From Saccoglossus kowalevskii (taxonomy: Eukaryota; Hemichordata; Enteropneusta; Harrimaniidae), in NCBI RefSeq assembly GCF_000003605.2, contig NW_003116951.1:81212-97856 (forward strand): 16,645 nucleotides of DNA, read 5' to 3'. The position numbers and the translations under genes are program-made. The notes under the pieces are model-generated. The model was given only the letters and a program-made list of their open reading frames with translations, had not been told where the DNA came from and did not search any database. Positions 12,701-16,645 of the stretch are shown here, one piece after another (within the stretch, counting starts at the first letter, position 1; each line of letters opens with the position of its first letter).

Positions 12701-14811
12701 CAGTTTACAAATGTCATAATAAATCAGTACAGAAATGGCCACCTGTCGGACATATTAGATCAGTATAACAATGGCCATCAGTTGACTATGTTTAATTAGA
12801 ATACATAACTCAATATGGCCGACCATATTAAATCAGTAAAATATAACCACAAGTCAATCATATTAGATTAGTATAAAAACTGGCCATAGGACGGCCACAT
12901 TTGATAATTACAGAAAATACCACTGGTCGGTTACATTAAATTAGTATAAAAATGACCACAAATCGGCCATTATAAATAATATCATGACCTGTGCATAGAC
13001 AGGAACGGTATGATAGTCTCTGTTTTAGGAATTTGAAAACTAAAAATAGTGTTATTTATAAAGCATGTATTTTGTACTCGAAGACATATACGAACTGATA
13101 AAACATTTAAACAATCTAGATAATACGTTGAACGCAGAGTAGTGGAGATGTTCAAGTTAAAAATTCGATATCAGCCGATCAAAAGTTAGATTACGTCCAA
13201 TTCGTGTATTCTACTCTGGTTGTAGTCGATGTCGTGAAAGAGTATTTAACTTGATACGATCTTTCGGATACTCTCTTGGGCCCTGCAAGCTGGTTTGAAG
13301 ATTTACTCCAATAGTCATTCATCTTTGTGTTCCCCATGTATCTGTCGTCAATTCCGCACCGTCACTGATGCCATGTAAATTCACCACAATGCAAATTAGC
13401 TAAGTCACGTGAGCATCTGTTCATTCTACGTAACCATGGTAGCATTCTTTTTAAGTTTGTTGACATCCACTACTACCTAGGATTTACGTTTTCATCAGAT
13501 GGGTTGGACATTGCTGCCATTATGAGACGACGTTTATACGCCCGAAGTAACGAGTGCTCTTAAAGAGGGAGGGTCGTCACCTGCGCACGCGCGGGAATCG
13601 AATCCCAAGCGACGATAACAACACACGCTAAAAACGCTAAGGCTCATGGGTAGACGCTTGTTTGTAAACAATGACACGCTATGGCCATCTGACGCATACG
13701 CAGGTGACGACACCCCAGCTTTTAATGCCGATTTCATTTTAAAGTTTTTAATTCTCAAATATGTATTGCCTATATACTTTTGGTCATATTTTGCTTATTA
13801 CAGCATTTTAAGACTTGTCTGCAATGCGAAGCGTTGGTCTAGTCGCGTTTCTGTGAGCTTTGTCAAATTCAATGTCGTTTTTTACTGTTAAGCTATACAA
13901 GAAGTATTTCAACCTCTCGGGGAGAACTAGAAACATCAAAAGTTCTATTCTGTCAGGTGATTTGAATAGTAACTTGTTTTGAAGTCGTAGTATCCGAGTG
14001 AATGCTAGTACTAGTCAATCCAACCTCCCCATCGTGTCAGTCATTTGTATATGGGCACTGTACGTGTATTAAACAACAATTGAACAATTGAATATCGTAA
14101 TTTACATCATACATAAACATTTTCCCCTGATTTGCGCAACACGGTGGGCGTGTGCACATCGTATTGATACCTGTTGTCAGCGATCTTTTTTCTAGCACAT
14201 AAGTGACCACAATCGCCTCTTTGAAAATTGTGCATCCGATATTTCATACTAAATAACATTGGATGGTTGCCATCAGCATCATGTGACATTAAAATGCCTA
14301 CCCCTGGGGAGGGAGTTGATTGCTGCGCGTCGAGAGATATGGGTTGGGTAATGGTTTTTATTTAAATACAAATGTCTTTTTAAATAAATAGATTGGTGAA
14401 ACATTCATTTCGTAATTACTCAGCAAATTTTAAATTGCTAAGAGTCACTTTGCAATAGTTAATGTGCAATTTCAGGTATAAGATGAAAATTTATTTTGAG
14501 AAAATTTGACAGATATTAAGCAGTTTTCATTTCGTAATGATAAATGCCAATCCCCCAAAGACCCTTCACGCCAACATTCGCCACATTAAACTTAACAATC
14601 TTTATTGTAATCTTGATCAAATTTACTGTCAATAACGGTTTATACACATAAATCATAAGCTGTATTAACTAGACAAGACCGTATAATTGTGGTAGAAAAA
14701 AATTATAACTTTGTATGAATTAATTTTTACTTACTGCCTGGAATAACAAACTCCTTCGGTTCCCCTGTGCCCCCTCCACCTGGAGTTAAAAGTTCAGGAG
14801 GAGTTTTGTCT
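668..14811 (-). CDS. synaptotagmin-like tandem C2 protein, partial gene (join of six exons)
   Basis: Join, in transcript order: 14811-14735, 9740-9595, 9363-8923, 3788-3659, 2359-2172, 781-668. Every internal border is GT/AG. Intron phases run 1, 0, 0, 1, 0, and the frame stays open through about 364 residues to a TAA. Order in the protein: Pro/Gly/Ser-rich linker, C2A, C2B, WHxL end. Synaptotagmins are membrane-anchored trafficking proteins whose C2 domains bind phospholipid, SNAREs and often calcium, and act in vesicle exocytosis. C2A keeps the five Asp ligands. C2B lacks loop-3 Asp residues, so calcium sensing probably rests on C2A. Parts of C2B (YLPSAERLTVV, NPVFNEAMVFSV) recall vertebrate Syt12, but the intact C2A site does not, so orthology (Syt12-like, an invertebrate Syt-alpha type, or other) is left open. 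The first exon found needs a phase-2 donor upstream, so the N-terminus with the transmembrane segment is missing. Family assignment is firm; the isoform is not. Confidence 0.93.
782..2171 (-). other. intron between the last two coding exons
   Basis: GTAGGT donor at 2171 and TACAG acceptor at 782 (1,390 bp). The sequence is AT-rich with a short A-run near 1803-1815. No repeat family shared with the rest of the window and no additional exon were seen. Confidence 0.85.
2172..2359 (-). CDS. synaptotagmin-like gene, C2B core exon
   Basis: Acceptor TTTTCAACAG ends at 2360. The first two bases complete a split Asp codon (G|AC), giving SDPYVKVSIFY across the junction; 62 more codons follow to NRIGQNE. 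The donor is GAG|GTAGGT at 2172/2171. The exon holds the middle of C2B: the polybasic strand GKRLKKKKTSTK, which in other synaptotagmins binds acidic lipids and endocytic adaptors, then NPVFNEAMVFSV and the calcium loop 3 region. Loop 3, usually D-x-D-x5-D, reads H-E-N-R-I-G-Q-N-E here, so the three Asp ligands are replaced by His, Asn and Glu. This predicts a C2B domain with weak or no calcium binding but retained lipid contact. Read-through past the donor gives unrelated sequence, supporting the splice site. Confidence 0.95.
2360..3658 (-). other. intron inside the C2B domain
   Basis: GTGAGT donor at 3658 and AACAG acceptor at 2360 (1,299 bp, phase 1, interrupting the SDPY codon run). It contains an A-run of about 17 bases at 2399-2415 and a short palindrome (ATGTTGCC/GGCAACAT) near 3613-3629. 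No further exon or mobile element is seen. Confidence 0.87.
3659..3788 (-). CDS. synaptotagmin-like gene, first C2B exon
   Basis: A pyrimidine-rich acceptor (TTTTTCAG, ending at 3789) is followed by 43 codons plus one base, then the donor G|GTGAGT at 3659/3658 (phase 1). The peptide starts RTKGPFVGDLMFSLAYLP and continues SAERLTVVALKARNLRAVDD. These are the first strands and calcium loop 1 of a C2B domain; the G-D/E-L-x-F-S-L-x-Y-L-P opening is characteristic of synaptotagmins. The first loop-1 Asp is present in AVDD, and the second is rebuilt at the splice junction (SDPY). The short linker from C2A fits the family, so no exon need be missing between them. Loop 1 appears one residue longer than in Syt1 (DDRKMTSDPY), an unusual detail. 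Confidence 0.94.
4067..4226. repeat. two-unit tandem duplication (84 and 76 bp)
   Basis: Units 4067-4150 and 4151-4226 both open with AATAATTGTCCTATCGCACA and end in CGGGC. They differ at a few bases, and the second lacks eight bases (AAAGTAAC). A third unit begins at 4227 (AATAAT) and breaks off. The close match implies a fairly recent duplication. Confidence 0.92.
5530..5685 (+). mobile_element. MITE family A, copy 1
   Basis: A 156-bp non-coding element flanked on both sides by TTAA (5526-5529 and 5686-5689). Its ends are inverted repeats of the consensus AGCGGGAGGGTCGTCACCTG, followed by CGCAYGCGC; the left end here is diverged (AGCTGAAGGG). The middle carries CGATAACAACACACGCTAAA and GCTTGTTTGTAAACAATGAC, shared with all other copies. 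TTAA flanks suggest a piggyBac-type transposase acted in trans, but the termini do not show the usual piggyBac CCY start, so the superfamily is inferred. Confidence 0.88.
5731..5861 (+). promoter_or_regulatory. possible promoter: TATA box between two CRE motifs
   Basis: A perfect CRE palindrome TGACGTCA sits at 5731-5738, TATAAAA at 5779-5785 and a second TGACGTCA at 5854-5861. The motifs cluster just right of MITE A copy 1. No convincing open frame or exon follows (the first ATG at about 5863 reaches a stop after five codons). It could be an enhancer, a cryptic promoter or coincidence. Confidence 0.25.
6083..6103. repeat. perfect short hairpin
   Basis: GTAACCTTT, TGG loop, AAAGGTTAC: a perfect 9-bp stem with a 3-base loop, in the C2A-C2B intron. 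No function is evident. Confidence 0.7.
7222..7378 (-). mobile_element. MITE family A, copy 2 (inverted relative to the others)
   Basis: A 157-bp copy flanked by TTAA at 7218-7221 and 7379-7382, with well-preserved ends (AGCGGGAGAGTCGTCACCTG on the left, CCCTCCCGCT on the right). The body is the reverse complement of the other four copies. A 63-codon open frame across its left half (7107-7298) is incidental. Confidence 0.92.
7630..7707 (+). promoter_or_regulatory. possible core promoter with a tiny first coding exon
   Basis: TATAAAG (7630-7636) is followed about 54 bases later by an ATG (7690-7692) with five more codons (peptide MSDKSK), ending at a good splice donor AAG|GTAAGG (7707/7708). 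The arrangement of TATA, short leader, few-codon first exon and phase-0 donor is typical of compact, strongly expressed metazoan genes such as muscle genes. No following plus-strand exon was recognised, so the call could be chance. It lies between the inverted family A copies 2 and 3. Confidence 0.3.
7843..7997 (+). mobile_element. MITE family A, copy 3
   Basis: A 155-bp copy with a near-complete left end (AGCGGGAGGGTCGTCACCTG) and right end CTCCCCCGCT. The right flank is TTAA (7998-8001); the left flank is CTAA (7839-7842), one mutation away. It lies 460 bp from copy 2 in the opposite orientation. Confidence 0.9.
8168..8192. repeat. perfect short hairpin
   Basis: TTATAAACC and GGTTTATAA, 9-bp arms around a 7-base loop, in the C2A-C2B intron. 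Two ATTGGCT (inverted CCAAT) motifs lie just upstream, near 8082 and 8112. Confidence 0.65.
8923..9363 (-). CDS. synaptotagmin-like gene, C2A exon
   Basis: Acceptor ATGTTACAG ends at 9364 and donor GTG|GTGAGT lies at 8923/8922. The 147 codons are phase 0 on both sides. After a Ser/Gly-rich stretch of about 18 residues, the entire C2A domain lies in this one exon: MMNFSLKYNQEMNLLTVRLI, then loop 1 PRDFSGTSDPY, HRKTLDPEFKESFVFEVP, and loop 3 YDFDQYSRDE. Exon residues Asp48, Asp54, Asp106, Asp108 and Asp113, with Ser111, align with the calcium ligands of synaptotagmin-1 C2A. This points to a calcium- and phospholipid-binding domain. The exon ends WKEIRHVEERHEV, which runs directly into the C2B exon. 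The ATG just upstream of GGC lies in the intron and overlaps the acceptor, so it is not taken as a start. Confidence 0.96.
9595..9740 (-). CDS. synaptotagmin-like gene, linker exon with basic phospho-site-like motif
   Basis: Acceptor ATATTTAG ends at 9741 and donor TCG|GTAGGT lies at 9595/9594. Two bases complete a split Thr codon (A|CT) and 48 codons follow, ending in phase 0 as the C2A exon requires. The peptide is low in hydrophobic residues and rich in Pro, Ser and Thr: PTTPVSVNSFTVEQPQPTLS, then PRQSRRKSMTAS and LREIDPSSKMYSAS. There is no recognisable fold. It is the variable linker between the membrane anchor and C2A that synaptotagmins carry. RRKS fits a basophilic kinase (PKA/PKC-type) consensus, which is inference only. 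A 231-bp intron separates it from C2A. Support comes from frame, splice sites and position rather than from conserved sequence. Confidence 0.85.
10154..10622 (+). mobile_element. MITE family A, copy 4, split by a nested MITE B
   Basis: Left part 10154-10193 and right part 10521-10622 together make one family A element with TTAA on both sides (10150-10153, 10623-10626). The left terminal repeat has lost about 14 bases (AGCG followed directly by TCACGCACGC). The body is interrupted after GCGACGAT by the family B element at 10194-10520, then resumes at TAACACACGCTAAA. The element B insertion is therefore the younger event. Confidence 0.9.
10194..10520 (-). mobile_element. MITE family B, copy 1 (nested in MITE A copy 4)
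   Basis: A 327-bp non-coding element bounded by inverted repeats ATCCTCGGGGGCGGA and TCCGCCCCCGAGGAT. Its inside matches, in reverse complement, the sequence at 11736-12053 almost end to end. A further internal inverted pair (TTTTCACCGCC / GGCGGTGAAAA) lies near the left end. The target duplication cannot be fixed because the interrupted family A copy differs by a few bases at the junction. The reading frames inside are not protein-like. Confidence 0.88.
10895..11100. repeat. degenerate tandem repeat with CATGCTC and ACTTGAA blocks
   Basis: Blocks of AACATGCTC, ACTTGAATTTCT and CCCAYAATGCAT recur, with ACTTGA at 10917, 10965, 11024 and 11095 (spacings 48, 59 and 71). The irregular spacing shows an old, decayed tandem array. 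Open frames on both strands across it are by-products of the repetition. Confidence 0.65.
11736..12053 (+). mobile_element. MITE family B, copy 2 (degenerate)
   Basis: About 318 bp, reverse complement of 10194-10520. It starts ATCCTCGGGCGGAGCTACG and ends in a decayed terminus (TTCGCCCGGAGAAT). Long shared blocks include GACGTTCTACGTTGCTAAGA and CTTTGAAGTAATCC. More mismatches at the tips than in the nested copy suggest an older insertion. No clear target duplication. Confidence 0.85.
12566..12980. repeat. 36-bp minisatellite, degenerate
   Basis: Units built on ATYAGTATAAAAATGGCCA followed by a CCAGTCGGCCATATTAG-like half. From 12723 the starts fall at 12723, 12759, 12795, 12832, 12867, 12904 and 12940, a steady spacing of 35 to 37. 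Left of 12723 the units are more irregular. Unit-to-unit divergence is high, so this is an ageing array. Confidence 0.85.
13564..13721 (+). mobile_element. MITE family A, copy 5
   Basis: A 158-bp copy flanked by TTAA at 13560-13563 and 13722-13725. The internal part is near consensus (CGATAACAACACACGCTAAA, GCTTGTTTGTAAACAATGAC). Both tips are slightly diverged (AGAGGGAGGG on the left, CCCCAGCTT on the right). Open frames across it on both strands are shadows of the repeat. Confidence 0.92.
14735..14811 (-). CDS. synaptotagmin-like gene, upstream linker exon (most 5' exon found)
   Basis: Acceptor TTATTTCAG ends at 14812 and donor GGCA|GTAAGT lies at 14735/14734. One base completes a codon from an unseen upstream exon (phase 2), 25 codons follow, and the last base begins the Thr codon finished at 9740. 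The peptide is DKTPPELLTPGGGGTGEPKE followed by FVIPG, a flexible Pro/Gly-rich linker. The join gives PGTPTTPVSV, in keeping with the next exon. Support is the strong acceptor and donor and the matching phase 1 over a 5 kb intron; there is no domain homology to lean on. No exon with a transmembrane segment and a phase-2 donor was recognised between 14812 and 16645. Confidence 0.78.
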
Positions 14812-15825
14812 CTGAAATAAAGGACAGTATAATAAAAAAAATGATGGCCAGGTAATTCGCTGGCGTTGTTTTGTATAAACTGGCGACAAAGAGTGTTACG
14901 CACGTTTAAAGGGTCGACGTCGGAGAACGTATAAAACAGCATGATCGTGCTCAACAATGGGATTCATTTTGGATCCATTGTTTTTTGTAATGCATGTTTA
15001 ATGTAAATAAATGTGAAATAAGCGTGGATGTCAATGATACGAAATTATGTGTGTGGCCACGGTGAGAGAGCATAAACTTGGCATTTAGAGAACGTACTTT
15101 GTCAATACTAAGTAAAGATTTTATGTTTCTTTTATGATGATCGGTATAAAATAACGGTTGGAAAAATTAAACAAATTCAACATAGATATCAAGGGGAATG
15201 CTATACAACACATAGAACGTTCTAAATACATGGGTGTCAATTCATAGACTGAATTCAAGTTTGTCATGGAAATCAACATGTGGCCAAGAAAAGTGAGGTA
15301 CCGCGCTTGCTTACTTGTTATAAATAGGTCAATACCTATTCAAATCAAATACGCCGTCAAATACGTGTTTAGTCAATAACGCAGTCATAATGATTATTAA
15401 AAACTGGCAAAGTTATGGAGGGATTCTCGTAGTAGAGACAGTGTTCTGTTCGCCATATTGTACTGTAGTTTGATTCCTCGTGCTGTCATGGTTACATTCA
15501 GTCGTCAACATGACGTCATCATTCATGCGCAGTTTACCAACGACAGTACATGAAATCACTCAAAGAAACAACATGATCGTTTGCCGCAAATGTGAAAATA
15601 ATACAGACTAATGGCTGAATGTCAATTGTAATTCTGACATTTTAAGCCCGAACATGGAATATCATTATTTTCTCTCCTGATCTATGAATACATGTAATTA
15701 TTTCAAACGCAGTTTTGACGATCGATACAGTACAATTTTCCACAGAAACCATACCAATGGCAGTGTTTGTTTTGTCACGTCTCACAACTGAAATTTCAAG
15801 CTTACTTTGGTTTGGCTGTAATATG

Positions 15826-16006
15826 CGTGTAGGACACTTGTTTCGCTGATTACAGATTTCTGATTATCTGTAATTAGCGAAACGAACCGTTTACTAATTG
15901 AAATCCCGCTATTTTCGACAAATGTTTTATGTACTACGGTAGTTATATACACGACTGAAAGGTAAATATACTGGCCAAGTTTTGACAGACAATTGTGAAT
16001 ATTGTA
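15826..16006. repeat. foldback-containing tandem repeat, unit 1
   Basis: Begins CGTGTAGGACACTTG and contains an 18-bp inverted repeat at 15840-15883 (GTTTCGCTGATTACAGAT, 8-base loop, ATCTGTAATTAGCGAAAC) with one mismatch. The same unit starts again 181 bases later. A 78-codon minus-strand frame over it is incidental. Confidence 0.88.
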
Positions 16007-16150
16007 CGTGTAGGACACTTGTTTCGCTGATTACAGATTTCTGCTTATCTGTAATTAGCGAAACGAGCCATTTACTAATTAAAATATTGTTATTTTCGGC
16101 AAATATTTTGCAAATATTGTGCGTATAAAACCCATTTTCTCTGATTACAG
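16007..16150. repeat. foldback-containing tandem repeat, unit 2 with a third trace
   Basis: A near copy of unit 1 with the same inverted repeat at 16021-16064. The match continues through TTTACTAATT and TATTTTCGRCAAAT, then decays. A third, partial trace (TGCGTATAAAACC, then CTCTGATTACAG) follows near 16120-16150. The array could be the remains of a foldback transposon or a young satellite. Confidence 0.82.
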
Positions 16151-16219
16151 TTTAATCTTTATTATGTTTGTCATCCAGTTTCATTTTGTTTCGTTTCTTC
16201 GATTACAATAAAGCCGTTC

Positions 16220-16274
16220 GATGCAGCCTCAGACTAGTAAGACAATTTTTTGTACTACCAGTCTGAGATGCAGC
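16220..16274. repeat. imperfect inverted repeat
   Basis: GATGCAGCCTCAGACTAGTA pairs with TACTACCAGTCTGAGATGCA read on the other strand, with a T-rich loop between. The arms are about 20 bases with a few mismatches. It could be a small foldback element. Confidence 0.7.
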
Positions 16275-16645
16275 ACATTGCATTTCTGGTGCACGTGAAA
16301 ATAAGCTCGATTGCGACACCATAATTGTAGGCTCGTTCGCACGCGGATTTAGAGGGAGGCGCACCAGCCCCCCCCCCCCTTCAGCCCGCAAAAAATTGAC
16401 AAATCAATTGACAAACGCAGCCCACCGGATGTCTACTTCGGCCACGTCAATAGGAGCGTGTACCCCAATCTCCCAGGCAGAGTTCTATTCCACGAATATA
16501 TCTCTGCCACCACGCGATCTTATGCTTGTCGTTGATTGGTCGATGCGTCACAGTGGCACTACTTTCAAAGGCGCCCAACAAAACATTGCCATGCAAGTGT
16601 TCGATTTTCGAACCTGACGAATGTGTACGCGTTGTTTGCAGATTT

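Larger units (their letters stand above)
9741..14734 (-). other. 5.0 kb intron between the two linker exons
   Basis: GTAAGT donor at 14734 and TTTAG acceptor at 9741, phase 1. It contains MITE A copies 4 and 5, both MITE B copies, a degenerate repeat at 10895-11100, a C-run near 11202-11212 and the 36-bp minisatellite at 12566-12980. The rest (9741-10150, 11110-11735, 12054-12560, 12985-13560, 13730-14734) shows no gene or recognised repeat. Confidence 0.78.
14812..16645. other. region upstream of the first exon found; no gene recognised
   Basis: The missing 5' exons of the synaptotagmin-like gene would lie here or beyond the window. No exon encoding a transmembrane segment with a phase-2 donor was recognised. 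The stretch holds the foldback pair (15826-16150), an inverted repeat (16220-16274) and a C-run (about 16370-16379). The last 250 bases look less AT-rich than the rest. Confidence 0.5.

Noticed and set aside
12566-12980. CRISPR array, because of the regular 36-bp spacing
   Set aside because: The units are contiguous and diverged with no unique spacers, and the window is eukaryotic.
16396-16617. 73-codon plus-strand open frame near the right edge
   Set aside because: Not recognised as any family. Without a promoter, splice sites or homology it cannot be separated from chance, although the less AT-rich context makes it worth a glance.

Overview
This is a eukaryotic window, most likely from an invertebrate metazoan. 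It is AT-rich and intron-dense, with short exons separated by introns of 0.2 to 5 kb that are full of miniature transposons and satellite-like repeats. No operons, ribosome binding sites or bacterial genes are visible. An invertebrate deuterostome or a lophotrochozoan would fit, but the sequence does not fix the species.

The one clear gene is on the minus strand: the 3' part of a synaptotagmin-family gene encoding a tandem-C2 protein. Six coding exons chain together with canonical GT/AG borders and matching phases: 14811-14735, 9740-9595, 9363-8923, 3788-3659, 2359-2172 and 781-668 (stop). They give about 364 residues: a Pro/Gly/Ser-rich linker, a complete C2A domain, a complete C2B domain and the C-terminal WHxL motif. 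C2A keeps all five calcium-ligand aspartates. C2B keeps a polybasic strand but has lost the loop-3 aspartates. The N-terminal exons (membrane anchor, start codon) and promoter were not found and probably lie beyond the right end of the window.

Layout: 1-667 is the 3' flank with a poly(A) signal and a trinucleotide repeat. 668-3788 holds the C2B exons. 3789-8922 is a 5.1 kb intron with an 84-bp tandem duplication, three copies of a 155-157 bp TTAA-flanked MITE (family A), and a possible plus-strand promoter plus tiny first exon near 7.6-7.7 kb. 8923-9740 holds the C2A exon and a linker exon. 9741-14734 is a 5.0 kb intron with two more family A copies, one split by a second MITE (family B), a free-standing second family B copy, a degenerate repeat near 11 kb and a 36-bp minisatellite near 12.8 kb. 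14735-14811 is the most upstream exon found. 14812-16645 holds a tandem pair of foldback repeats and no recognised gene.

No multi-gene system is present. The most notable points are the asymmetric C2A/C2B calcium sites, the nested MITEs, the promoter-like segment between inverted MITEs, and the foldback repeat pair.
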